This document shows, piece by piece, positions 1 through 10,043 of a stretch of 64,000 nucleotides of DNA. Every line of letters starts with the position of its first letter. The stretch's first letter is position 1. Position numbers and translations under genes: made by a program. Location of the stretch: contig CM047805.1 of the NCBI GenBank assembly GCA_026214975.1, positions 66,069,383-66,133,382 on the forward strand. Direction: 5' to 3'. The stretch comes from Gentiana macrophylla (Eukaryota; Streptophyta; Magnoliopsida; Gentianales; Gentianaceae). Below the pieces are notes generated by a model. The model was not told the DNA's origin, ran no database searches, and saw only the letters and a list, made by a program, of their open reading frames with translations.

Positions 1-966
1 TCTGTCATATAATCAATGGAAAAGCCGGTTGGAGGGCCAGAGGGTACTTGAATGGACTTTAAGATGTTGTAACTCGCCTCTTGATCACCAACTCGGATGG
101 TCACTTGCCCACCATCACAATCGATGAGGGCTCTAGCTGTAGATAAGAAAGGTCTTCCAAGAATCAGGGGGACGTTTTCATCTTTCTCCATATCTAAAAC
201 ATACCAATCAACTGGAAAGGTAAACCTATCAATCTGAACAAAAACGTCTTTCAGGATCCCTGAAGCTTTCTTAGAGGATCTATCAGCGAATTGTAAACTT
301 ATAGTAGTGGGTTCTAGAAGGCTTTGTAAACCGAGCTGCTTGCATACATACATTGGCATAAGGCTTATAGAGGCACCTAATCACACAAAGAATTAGGGAA
401 AACTAGACCTCCCATTAATACTGTAAGTACGAACTTGCCAGGGTCACCCCTTTTAATTGGTAAGTCTTCATAATTAATCATGGAGCAATCCTCACCAATT
501 TGCCTTTCCATGACTGCTAACTTCTTTTTCGAAGACACAACATCCTTGATGAATTTTGTATACTTAGGCATCTCGACCAAGACTTTGGATAATGGAAGAT
601 TTACCTGAGTATTTTTCAAAAGGTTCAGCACCTTTCCGTATTTTTTGTCCTCACTCAAGGAAATGTTGCTCTTTCTCGGTGGAAATGGAAGCTTCTTAAG
701 GTCACTCTCAGAAAAGATGTTCTTTGAGGATGCACTTACAGCTTTGTCTTCCAGATCTTTCCATCGAACATCTTTTTCAGATTTCTTTGCAGTCAGGGGA
801 TCAGCCTCCTGACTTTCGCTTGCTTTTTCAGTCATCAAGGGATCCGCCACTTGAGGGTCTCCAACTTTTTCACCTCTCAGTGGATCAGCCACCTGAGTCT
901 TTTCTTGCAACAGAGGGGAGTATAGGTGCTCAGCTTCCCCTCCTGCCTTAACAGTGGCAGGAGGGG
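1..966 (-). pseudogene. Athila-A gag-protease linker and retropepsin, partial
   Basis: Linker between gag and protease followed by the start of the aspartic protease that matures the polyprotein. An open 177-codon stretch (910 down to 377) has three ADPL-containing repeats near its start, then the conserved segment EMPKYTKFIKDVVSSKKKL and the approach to the active site, FPNSLCD. At the catalytic Asp-Ser-Gly a lost base turns the frame into TGT GAT TAG, so translation stops at the active site (377-379). Beyond the break the frame resumes with the flap region and the family motif LILGRPFLSTARALID (about 130-180). The intact counterpart is at 60264-61259. Protease identity is firm; function is lost. 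Confidence 0.85.
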
Positions 967-2715
967 TTAGTGGTTTCCCTGGTGGGAAGGACCACTAACT
1001 TGAGTACCGCTTCTTAGATTCATCGCACTTGCCTCCTCTTTACCATATTGCATTGCTGGCACGAGGTCAGTACATTGGCTGTTGCATATATCGGCCTGAG
1101 CAACATGACCGCCCTTTGGATTCTTTTCAGTAAAACTGGGTAGATGCCCTTGGGGTCTTGAGGCTAACTGCTCAGCCAGTTGCCCTATTTGCCTTTCAAG
1201 ATTCTTTTTTGTACTCATAAGGAGCTGAATATTCTTGTTTTGCTCCTCTCTGAATGAGTTCCATTCAGCCTTGAGGTCTCCTGAGCTTGAAGGGCCTTGG
1301 GAGTTTGGAAAATTTTGAGAGTATTGTTGGCTGGGCAGATTTTGAAAATTAGAATTGGAATTAGAAGGCCAATTCTGATTGAACCTTTGAGTAGGATTGG
1401 AAAGATTCGAGCTTTGGTTCTGAGCAAAACCGGGGTTTCTACTGAAATTCTGATTCGAATTGAAATTCGAATTAGGATTGAAATTAGACGATTGATTAAA
1501 CCCATGGTTTTGGAAATTTTGCAGGCCAGAAACTTGATTAGACCCTTGGTTGTTCTGGCCATAGAACGCATTCACTTCAGCATTATGCCCGTTCATAGGA
1601 CAGAATTTAGATGTGTGCCCCATATTGTCACGCTTTTGACATGTGACTTGATTATACCGCCCATAATCATGAACAACATTCACTTGATAAGGCGTGGGGA
1701 TTAAAACCGACATCGTCATTCATATGGCCAATCCGACAAAGATTTTGCAGCATGATGAACCCGAGGGTTACGTGGGAAAGAAGAAGTTTTATTTATCGGA
1801 TTTGAAACTTGAGATGCTGCCATCTGCTTCTGCAACATGGCGATCAAACTCTGCTTGTTTACCTCCTCTACCTTAGGAGGAGGAGGTGCTTGAATAGCTT
1901 GATAGGATGGAGCATAGTTATATTTAGCAATGTCCTCGAACAATGCCCATCCTCTTCAGTGTTTTCTTCAAAATGCCCCACTGGATGAACTATTGACCAT
2001 GCCTTTGTAAGCTCGGTCAATCCACTAAAGAACGTGTTGACTTGCCTTTGCAATGGCAAGCCGTGGTGGGGACACTTTCTCAGCAGAGATTTGAATCTTT
2101 TCTACAATCGAAAAGGACTCATTCTCTTTTCTCGATAGAAAGTGAAAATCTCGCTCAAACACCAATCTGTTTTGAAGGTGGAAATTATTGACTCAGAAAT
2201 TCCTTTTCAAGTTCAGACCAGGTGGTAATTGATTCAGAGGGAAGAGAAGTATACCACTCCTTCGCTTCTCCCTTGAGATAAAATGGAAAAAGTTTCAGCT
2301 TGATCGCATCCTCACTCACTCCTTGATGCGCGTGTAGTGCCGCATATCTCTAAGAATGTATGTAAGTGGGTATCGCGGATTCTCCGATTGATAGCCATGA
2401 AAATTGATGCATGCCGCATCATCCGGATAAGTCCCGGCTTGAGTTCGAAAGTTTGTCCAGAATGGTCTGGTAAGACGATAGCCGGGTTGATGATTCATCG
2501 CACTGTGCATGGCGAGTCCGCCAACGCTCGTCTATCCTCGGCGCCATTATTACGAGATCTTCGATTTCCTTTATTAGGTTTTGTTCAATTTCTTGATCGG
2601 TTGAACTTCCTTTGCCGTAAGGATCGCGTAACGAAGTCTTCGTCGTTGGGTCGGACTATGGTCCGCCGAGGTCGTGTGAAAAGAGTAGTGTTCCTTTTCG
2701 ACTTTGAGTTTGCAT
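967..2715 (-). pseudogene. gag: Athila-A gag
   Basis: Capsid/nucleocapsid polyprotein that packages element RNA in cytoplasmic particles. The start ATG at 2715 begins MQTQSRKG, matching MQTRSQKG at 63059 in Athila-A2. Pieces in different frames cover the retrotransposon gag core (around 2000-2500), an Asn/Gln/Phe-rich linker (around 1270-1560, many NSN and NFN runs) and a zinc knuckle near 1610-1660. In the knuckle the second Cys reads Arg (CQKR for CQNC), so zinc binding is probably lost. Several frameshifts lie between 1700 and 2300. The call rests on collinearity with Athila-A2. Confidence 0.85.
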
Positions 2716-3320
2716 AAACTGAAACCCAACTCAAGATGTTGAACCTAAAAACTAAAGAAAATTTAAAAGCCTAGACTAAAAATTAAAACCTAAGAAAAGA
2801 AAAGAAAAGAAAGGAAAGAAATTAGGATTATTTAGGAAAAAGATGAAACAGACGGGCGTCCAAAGGTTTGGACGGGCGTCTGCCCAACTTTCAGACTGGA
2901 CGGGCGTTCAGATGCCCAAACGCTTGTCTGGTCGTCAGGAAACCTGAACGGGCGTCCAAATTTTATGGACACTCGTCTAAGTGACTGAAAACAGAACAGG
3001 ATTGAAAACCTTCCAGCGGACGGGCGTCCAAGATCCCAGACGCCCATTTGGTAGCAGGAAAACTAGAACAGAAGCAGAAAATTTGCAGAAAGGAAAAGGT
3101 GTTAAGGAAAAACGGAGAGAGAACAGAGGTATAAAGAAACAAAACGAAAGAGAGAAAATCTAATCACAAGAGAACTAAAGAAGACCTTAAACCCTAACTA
3201 AAAACCCTTAGTAAACTTAATCGAAAAACCTAAAATTCCAACTAAAAACCTAACTAAAACAAGGATTTAAAACACAGAAAACAGAAAAACGAAAAACAAA
3301 AACTAGGCAACCGTCCGGTT
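2716..3320 (-). other. Athila-A 5' leader with GACGGGCGTC repeats
   Basis: Untranslated leader between primer site and gag. A-rich with no credible ORF. It holds GACGGGCGTC at 2851-2860 and 2871-2880 and close variants near 2899, 2947 and 3019, plus the reverse form near 3038. Related words recur in the LTR (4369-4490). Confidence 0.7.
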
Positions 3321-3337
3321 CCTCGGCAACGGCGCCA
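3321..3337 (-). promoter_or_regulatory. Athila-A primer binding site (tRNA-Asp)
   Basis: The plus strand reads cctcggcaacggcgcca, one mismatch from the 3' end of plant tRNA-Asp (ccccggcaacggcgcca). It lies 6 nt from the LTR end, the expected place for priming minus-strand DNA synthesis. Confidence 0.88.
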
Positions 3338-3343
3338 AAAACT

Positions 3344-4854
3344 TGTCACGGATTTTATTAACACAAAACAAACAAGTAATAATCCGGTTAACCTCAAGTA
3401 TAAGGATCATAGTAATAGTGGTTAATGCCGGGTCGATCTTACGGGGAACTGGCGATTGCTAACCCTAGTTTTTGTCTAACCTAAACGATGTCACGAAACT
3501 AAACTAAACAGTGAATAAAGTAGAACAAAACCGAAAATAAAACTAGACGGAGGATATAATCCAAAGCTAGGAAGAATACGGGTTGCGAACCTTTAACTAA
3601 ACTAATCTAAGATGCAAATAAAATTAAACTAACTAAACAAATTCAAGTTTTTAAGGATTTAAATGTTTAACAAACAAACGAGGATTGATCCACCTATCCA
3701 ACAAGCATTGATTTCCTATCTCGATTATATCGTGGTTTTTATCTAAGTTGTGATTCACCTCATCTAAATATGAACCCTAATTCCTTAGAAAGTTCATCTA
3801 TTAATCCATTATCTTCCAATGCGAGATTAACGCGTTTTCTAACCAAAGGTGTAAACTCTACGTTTATAATCTAGCAATTAAACCTATTTACTTCCGTTAA
3901 GATAGATTCAAATACTATTCCTATTCATGGTGATCTAAGGTTTATAGAGATTTCCATCAATAATAAACAATCGACACATGCGTATCTTCCGATATAAGAG
4001 CAATTAAACATAATAAACATGAATAAAGAAACAACCTTTAATAAAAACTCACAGTATAATCGATGAAAACGAAATCAACAATTGTTGGATGGCTTCACAA
4101 TACTCGTTTGAAGAAGCTTTTAGCTTCTGAACATCCTCAGCAACTCAAAATTGCAGAAACAGTGCATAAAAAGTAGCTAATTTAATCTAGATCTAAAGTG
4201 CATAAAACTGGAATAAAAGGAAGAAAAACGCAGCCTAAAGCCGCCCCTAGGTTTAGGGTTTCGAATAATGTGTATATTGTCTCTCATATGTGGAGAAAAC
4301 AGCTGCTATATATAGATATTGAAGTCGGTTCAAAGAAAGTCGGTCGACGGACGCCGTCTCGCTTTAGTGAACGCCCGCCCAGATAGATCTAGATCGCTCA
4401 GACGCCCGCTCGAGATGGCGCCCAAACTCTCAGATCAAAATCACACCACCGGACGCCCGCCTCATGATCAAACGCCCGCCCACTCGGACGGGACACGACG
4501 CTGCTCGGGATGATCGAATTTTGATTTCTTGATATTTATCTCTTTTTTCTCTATCTCATTCCTTCATTATCTCCTTTATCATCAATTAGCTCGAACTTAA
4601 TCAACTTTTGATCATCTCTTGAGCCTCAAACATGTATCTATAACACATAAAAACATCGCAAAATATAATAATGTCCAAATAATCATAAAATCATATTAAA
4701 AGCACCAAAATCAACCAATTTTGCGAATAACTTATTTAAAACCTCATTTACTCAATATTTCCGTTAAACACTCGTTTCTTATGCAATTTAATACAAATAC
4801 GGGGGAAATATCATAGAATATAGTGTTATAAATCGTATAAATTCACCCTTAACA
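3344..4854 (-). repeat. Athila-A 5' LTR (1511 bp)
   Basis: Boundaries: minus-strand TGTTAAGGGTG at 4854 and ...CA at 3344, next to the primer site. A minus-strand TATA box (ctatatatag, 4305-4316) is preceded upstream in U3 (4369-4490) by four copies of an ACGCCCGC word, the reverse orientation of the leader motif. The gattgatccacctatc block (about 3683-3700) is shared with the Athila-A2 LTR. Confidence 0.85.
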
Positions 4855-4966
4855 TCGAGGCATCACGGCATGCTTGTAATTTGCTGCTTTTTTCTGTTTT
4901 TCTTTTTCATGATTGTTGTTAGTAGTTTTACATTCTATCCTCGAGTTCTGACCATTTCTCTTGTAG

Positions 4967-6614
4967 GTTCAATGGTGCTCGCCAACGAAGACAGAAATGC
5001 CATTATGACTCGGTTGAAGAATGAGAGGAGGGCTCGCCAGGAGCTGTTAAAGGCCAGTAAACCTATGGATCCTCCCCCTCTATTGAGCATGGAGAATGTT
5101 TTGTGGACAGATGCCGCTTCATCTACAGCTCCTCTTAATGCTGTGGTTACTGAGGATGCTGCTGCTGCTTCGAGGGTCGCAAAACCTGCTGTGGCCACCA
5201 AAGCGAAGAGGAAAAGGCCCGCTGGGAGAAAGAATATTGGTCTGGTAGATGAGGATGATGAGATGATTGATACAGGTGGCGTCTCTTCTCCTAAGAGGTC
5301 CAAAACCCTCGGCGGCCAGAGATCGGGCGACGTCGCCCTTGATTCTTCCAAAGCAACCAAGGATGCGCCAGCCCTCCAGGGCATCGAGTCGCTCGCCACC
5401 ACTGTTGATCTAATAGAGAGCCATATGAAGAAGGTCGTTGGTGAAGTTGAGCGAGCCGTCACTGAACCGGTGCAGATGGAGACCGGTAAGAGGAAAGTTC
5501 ATGTTAGTCATAAAGGGAAACCGGCCCTGTGGCTGGATAGTGATTTCTTGAAGCAGCCTCTTACTTTGAATATGGTTGGGGAGTTGTATGCCTCAATTTC
5601 CGATGTTGTTCTTTTACAAAATCTGAAGCTGAGACTGCCCGGTACTCCTCAGCTGTTGGTTGGTCAGGGGATCATAACCGGATAGCTCAAGCTGATGTGG
5701 TGGTTTCGACAGCTTCTGTGGGGCCCTTTTCCAGCTCGCAAATCTTGTCTAAGGCACTCGGTCTCTATAGGACTACGGCCAGCGCGGTAACTTATATTTT
5801 TTGTTTTTGAATTCTTTTCCCTTTAAGTTTTCTGGCTCTAAGCCTCTTTTCTTCTCAGGTGGCTACCAAATTGAAACAAGTCGAGTGGGCTTGTAATGAG
5901 GAGGCAAAACAGATTGTGAATCAGCTTGCTGAGATGCGAGAGAAGCTGACAGCTGAGGCGAGCCGGGCAAACACAGCTGAACAGAAGGAGAAGGTTCTTC
6001 TGGCCGAAGTTGGTCGGCTTCATTCTGAGAACTCGAATCTTTCCAAGAAGGTCCAATCAGCTGTGGATCTCTAGAAATCTACTGAGTCGGAGAAAGACAA
6101 AGCCCTTGCTAAGGTGACAGAGGCCTGTGAGCTCACTGATAGATTGAAGAGCGAGCTGAGTGAATCTGAGGCCGCTGCCGCCGACTTCGCCAGTAAGGTC
6201 AAATATGCTTTGTTGGATAGGTATGAATAGGGATTCTATCATGTGGCGAGGTGCCTTAAGGCATTTTGCGAGGACGCTTCAGATCTTGAGACCCTGCAGC
6301 ACTGGCTGACGACGGAACAAGACGACCCTGCTTTGAGAGCCTTCCACTCCGATCTTCCTTATACTGCCGTTCAGCTTGTCGACTTCCGAGTTGGTTGCTT
6401 AATGAAAGGTAAGACGCTTCGGGATTCTCTTCTAATCAACGAGAAGAACCTTCGTGCCATGATGGAAGAGATTGAGAGCAAGGCTATTGAACTCATGAAG
6501 AAGGAGGCTGAGGTCGCTAACGGCACTGTGGGAGTTGCTGCAGCTACTGTTGTTGGCGAGGAGAGGAGTCCTGAGAAAGAGTATGACCGATTTTTGAACT
6601 GGCCTCAATACTGA
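4967..6614 (+). pseudogene. Tat-1 antisense additional ORF, exons 2 and 3
   Basis: C-terminal two-thirds of a spliced gene antisense to Tat-1 pol. A pyrimidine-rich acceptor (ttgtag at 4961-4966) opens an exon starting SMVLANEDRNAIM, with an Ala/Lys-rich region bearing basic clusters (KAKRKRPAGRK, a likely nuclear signal) and acidic DEDDE. A 72-bp intron (5787-5858, GT..AG) joins in frame to VATKLKQVEW, a long coiled coil, then a conserved tail (ARCLKAFCEDASDLETLQHW). Defects: frameshift near 5680 and stops at 6072 and 6229. The exon order matches Tat-2 (51740-53824), whose first exon carries a Transposase_28-like (PF04195-type) domain; here that exon would lie left of the Athila-A insertion. 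Function unknown. Confidence 0.72.
5787..5858 (+). other. Spliceosomal intron in Tat-1 antisense ORF
   Basis: GTAACT donor, T-rich body and a TTCTCAG acceptor, 72 bp. Removing it keeps the frame from TTASA to VATKLKQ. The corresponding Tat-2 intron is at 52496-52578. Confidence 0.75.
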
Positions 6615-7484
6615 GACTTCACACTCCGACAAGTGGGATTGATTTGTTTTTTCTTTGTTTTGTTGTCGTGATTTTATACTTTTGGCTCCCGCCCACAGAT
6701 TTTCCCTCTTTCTAATCTTGTAATAATTAGACATCATTGGTGGATGTTGTTTGGCTTTCACTTTATTTTGCATTTTGCTTGAAGTGCTTGTTTTTCAAGT
6801 TTTCTTTCTCTGTTGAAGAATATATATGTGCGGCCCCCTCATTTTGGTGAGATAGAGAGCCCTTTGCGTTGAGGTAGCCAAAACGACCTGCTTGGTCGAA
6901 TCCATAAATTAAAGTCATCTGGTTCGCGGCCCCCTTGCTTCGAACAGGGTCGCACACGAGCATGATCGAAGTAATAATGTCTGATAGTTTGTTCTGAATC
7001 CTTTGATTGTTGAACCTTTAGTCGATCTGGATCATAAGAATTGGATGTGCCCTCTTGTTTCAAGTGAGATCTGAGTCGCCGTTGCGCGTGGATCTAAATC
7101 GAAACAATCAACTTCACGCTAGCCGCTAGCGTGAGGATCTCACAGGACCTGTTTGTTTGCTTTAAAAATTCAGTGCGGACCCTTGCTTTGTGCGTGTCCG
7201 ACGATGTCTTTGGGCGGACACGTTCATAGCGGCTTCAAGATTTTCCAGCTATAAAGTTTGACGGTTGCCGGATTTTTCTGACATGTTCTGAGGCAAAGCT
7301 TCCACTTCTGATCAATTACTGCTCTTTGGCCGTTTCAGGCATTCTCAGAGTCGTGCTAATGATGATGACGGTTCCAATAACTGTTCCGCCATTAATGCTT
7401 ATTCAAATATTGAAATCTGAACCGACTTTCAATTCTGGCCGTCTGATCAGCTCTATTTCCTCCATTGGATCATTTGTCTTATGC
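6615..7484 (+). other. Spacer between Tat-1 additional ORFs
   Basis: No ORF supported. T-rich 3' flank of the preceding ORF, then a gcggccccctc segment near 6830 that is echoed near 8540, a perfect inverted repeat at 7115-7133, and the promoter of the next ORF. Confidence 0.5.
7115..7133. repeat. Perfect 9-bp inverted repeat
   Basis: CACGCTAGC, one base, GCTAGCGTG. It is GC-rich in an otherwise AT-rich spacer, about 350 bp upstream of a TATA box. It may be a protein-binding site; this is inferred from shape and position only. Confidence 0.6.
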
Positions 7485-7492
7485 TATAAAAG
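7485..7492 (+). promoter_or_regulatory. TATA box of Tat-1 additional ORF b
   Basis: TATAAAAG, about 90 bp upstream of the ATG at 7585. A similar box (8844-8852) precedes the next ORF with similar spacing, supporting independent promoters. Confidence 0.6.
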
Positions 7493-7584
7493 TAGGGAGC
7501 TTTGCCCTCTTTTCAAACACAACATTTCTCTGCGTCTCTTCCTTCCCAGAATATATCATTTTGAGCTTTTGTTTTTCCACAACA

Positions 7585-8393
7585 ATGGCCAACTTTGGTG
7601 ATTCTCCCTTCTTTCAAACGTCCTCTCCCTTGGCCATTGCTAATTTTTTCTCCATTTAAACCAACATCATTTGTTGGCAGAGAGGGGGTTGAACTTTCGG
7701 AAGATCAATTTTGCTGAGTGCTAGTGTGTTGCTCATTTGAGGTGTGTTAGTTTTCTGAAGGCACCTCGGGGGCCATACAACGCCACCATGGTGCAGGAGT
7801 CCAATTCTGCATTGTCAATAGTAGTTTTAACCGACAACGCTGCCACCGTTGTTCCCTTCCGGGGGGTCAATGTTGCCATTAGTCCTACCATCATCAACGA
7901 GTTCTTCGAACTGCCTGTTGTCCCTCCGTACGTGCATTATGAGACGGTTTGGGGTCTCGGTAGTGAGTTGAGGAGGCGCATTTATGGGGCCGTGGCACTC
8001 AGGCGTCTAATAACGGGTGATTGGGACCCTTTCCCAGAGGGTTACGCTTCAGAGATACTCCAGGCCAATCAGGAGTGGAAGAGGTTTATCAACTCTTGGG
8101 TGCTGCCCTTGTTTGATGCCAAGGAAATATCAGAGGCCGAGTCGCATCTCCTCTATGCGATCTTGCGGGCCGGTGATGACGTCAACGTTGATTGGGGTTT
8201 GCTGATTTATCGGCCGATAATTACATTTGCTGCCCAGACAGACCTCTATGGGCCCATACCCTTTGCTAGGTTGATTTCCCTCTTGTGTATCGGCACTACA
8301 GGGATGACCGTTTCTCCCGACAACGTGGTGGTGCCGCCACGCGCAAATAATGAGCTAGCACTTGTTGTTTCGGACTCGCCGACACACGACTAA
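7585..8393 (+). pseudogene. Tat-1 additional ORF b, plant-transposon-protein-like (PF20167 type)
   Basis: An ATG at 7585 gives MANFGDSPFF, then frameshifts before a 218-codon open stretch (7737-8393). Family-type landmarks in order: FLKAPRGPYNATMVQE, PFRGVNVAISPTIINEFFELP, EWKRFINSWVLP, DDVNVDWGLLIY and ARLISLLCIGTTGMTV. This pattern (NATMV.E.., VRG..V..S...IN..F.LP, DWG.LI) is shared with the ORFs at 8930, 19758, 21765 and 39988. The domain is common in plant retroelements annotated as putative plant transposon protein; its biochemical role is unknown. It has its own TATA box and a possible poly(A) signal (aataaa, 8467-8472). Confidence 0.7.
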
Positions 8394-8843
8394 AACTTCG
8401 ACTAGCTTTAGGCCTTGCTTTTGTCCTTTCTTGTAAAAACCGACCTTAGTGGCTCTTGTTTTATATAATAAAATTGTCTTTTCCCCATACTGTATTTGCT
8501 TTCTTGTTTTTGTATTTCTGAATTTTGAGTTTTTACTTGCGGCCCCCGTTCCCTAACGAGACGAGAGCGCCTTTGAAAACAAAGACCGTGGGTGAAAGCA
8601 ACTCTCTTGTCACCCTTACACCGATGGGGCCGCTAATTATGGTCGGACTCGGCTCAGACGGTTTGGTTTCTCGAGGATCGTGAAGCCTCATAACTCCATT
8701 CAACCGACTCTTTATGACCCTTTACCCAACCGACGCATTTATGACTGCTCTTTTCGAAGCATCGGCTCGGTTACTATAGAGACTTGAATTCGACTTCGAG
8801 CGTTTGTGACTTCTGACCTTCCCGCCTTTTGATTTTTCAGGTC
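8394..8843 (+). other. Spacer between Tat-1 ORFs b and c
   Basis: Contains the poly(A)-like signal of ORF b, then a gcggcccccg segment near 8540 and GC-richer sequence leading to the next TATA box. No coding region supported. Confidence 0.5.
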
Positions 8844-8852
8844 TATAAAAGG
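8844..8852 (+). promoter_or_regulatory. TATA box of Tat-1 additional ORF c
   Basis: TATAAAAGG about 80 bp upstream of the ORF start, followed by a C/T-rich leader. Confidence 0.6.
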
Positions 8853-8929
8853 AGGGAACCCTCTTCTTCCTCACAACTTTTCTGAAAATCTTTCGTCCCG
8901 CTTGAGAAATTTCTTTCATTATTTTTTCC

Positions 8930-9787
8930 GTGTATTCTTCTGATTCCTCAAGTCAAGGCTCCAATGCCTTTGAGCCTACAGTGGAGAAACCTTCCGTTTG
9001 TTTTCGGGCCACCGCTTCACCGGTGGCTATGAACAATTTCGTGACCTTTTTTCGTGACCATGGTCATTTGGTGGAAAGAAGGCTTAACCTTAGTCGTGTT
9101 GGTCCGGGTCATCGGGCTATGATCAACGCCAATGGTTGGACGCATTTTGTCACCATGCCGACCGGGGAGTATAGCCTGACGCTGGTGCATGAGTTTTACG
9201 CCGCTATCTCGAGAACGGCCATGTTGATCGCACCACCACGGTTTCGTTTCGTGGGGTGATGTGGACTTTACCCGGCTGCCATAAATGACTTTTGTGGCCT
9301 TCCAAATCCTGCTGAGGATTATGACACCTTTTTTGATCTTGAGGACAGGACTGGCTATTACGCCACTCGGTTTGATGCCTTTCAGTTTTTGCTTAGGAAC
9401 AAGTGGGTGGAGGGCACAGATGTGACAGCCAACATGCTGGACCGGAGTGAGAGGGAATGGAAACGCTTCCTATATACTCGGGTTTTCTGTTTGCCCGATT
9501 TCAAAGAGGTTACTGATATCGAGGCATTCGTTCTTTACGCCCTTTCGGTCCCCGAGATGACCATCAACTGGGGTCATCGGATTCATTTTGAGGCGATCAA
9601 GTATGCCACTCTGATGCATGGCGAGTTTCACTTACCCCTTGCCTGGATGATTTCCACCATGTGCATCTTAACCCAAGGAATGCCAGTTTGCCCCACTACG
9701 GACCAGTATTTTTCCCATCCTGAGGCAGACGAGTGGAAAGCGGAGCGATTTTTTTTGCTTCTTTGTACAATTTCCTTCCTTTTGTAA
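8930..9787 (+). pseudogene. Tat-1 additional ORF c, plant-transposon-protein-like
   Basis: Second ORF of the same family as ORF b. The start position reads GTG followed by YSSDSSSQG, perhaps a mutated ATG. Two blocks (8930-9259 and 9389-9787) are separated by a frameshift with a stop at 9257-9259. Shared landmarks: NGWTHFVTMPTGEYSLTLVH, EFYAAIS, AAINDFCGLPNPAEDYD, REWKRFLYTRVF, TINWGHRIHFEAI and LAWMISTMCILTQGMPVCP. It is closest in layout to the Athila-B ORF at 21765 (VREFYSAL, DWGILIQ, WMISRLCTL). Molecular role unknown. Confidence 0.68.
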
Positions 9788-10043
9788 TGAATCGATTTCC
9801 TTATCATTGTTGGCTTGCTCTTGCCTTTTCGCTCTGTTTTTTGGAATCCGCACGTGTCTGCCAGATGTCTTCTTTTAGTGATTTCAAACGGCCCCTTCTG
9901 TGTCGGACATGCTTTGCTTGTCGGAGATAGAATTTGTTTGTGCCCGACGATGTTTTTGGAAAATATTTTATTGATCGCAACAAAACGGGATCGATGCCTT
10001 TACAAAAAAATGCTTCTAAAAATGAGTTGAGGTCATAGCCCTT
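9788..10043 (-). other. Tat-1 sequence between pol stop and ORF c
   Basis: T-rich on the plus strand and ends at the Athila-B target duplication. No ORF. On the minus strand it is the first sequence after the Tat-1 pol stop codon and holds an aataaaatatt poly(A)-like signal. Confidence 0.45.
10039..10043 (+). repeat. Target site duplication (CCCTT), left copy
   Basis: ccctt directly precedes the TG of the 5' LTR and recurs at 26548-26552 after the 3' LTR, showing Athila-B is a complete insertion. Confidence 0.9.

Larger units (their letters stand above)
1..4854 (-). mobile_element. Athila-A: Ty3/gypsy Athila-type retrotransposon, 5' half
   Basis: Read on the minus strand this is LTR, primer site, leader, gag and the start of protease, in standard order; the element runs off the left edge. 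The LTR starts TGTTAAGGGTG (minus strand) at 4854 and the primer site matches the 3' end of tRNA-Asp, as in Athila/Tat lineages. Gag and protease are closely similar to those at 60264-63059, so this and Athila-A2 are one family. It interrupts the Tat-1 additional ORF; the five bases next to the LTR (4855-4859, tcgag) would be the target duplication, but the partner copy is outside the window. Confidence 0.88.
4855..10043 (-). mobile_element. Tat-1: 3' region of a Ty3/gypsy Tat element
   Basis: This is the portion downstream of Tat-1 pol (pol is on the minus strand at 26551-27676, displaced by Athila-B). It contains no minus-strand coding but three plus-strand ORFs, antisense to pol. Tat-2 has the same arrangement: pol on one strand and a spliced ORF on the other downstream of pol, which supports the assignment. 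Antisense additional ORFs are known in the Tat lineage. The left end is cut by Athila-A. Confidence 0.75.

Noticed and set aside
1297..1704. Long Ile/Arg-rich ORF on the strand opposite Athila-A gag (similar at 61839-62204)
   Set aside because: Shadow of the Asn-rich gag linker read in antisense.
4935..5462. 175-codon minus-strand ORF opposite the Tat-1 additional ORF
   Set aside because: The plus strand has splice sites and a domain layout shared with Tat-2; the minus frame has no recognised motif.
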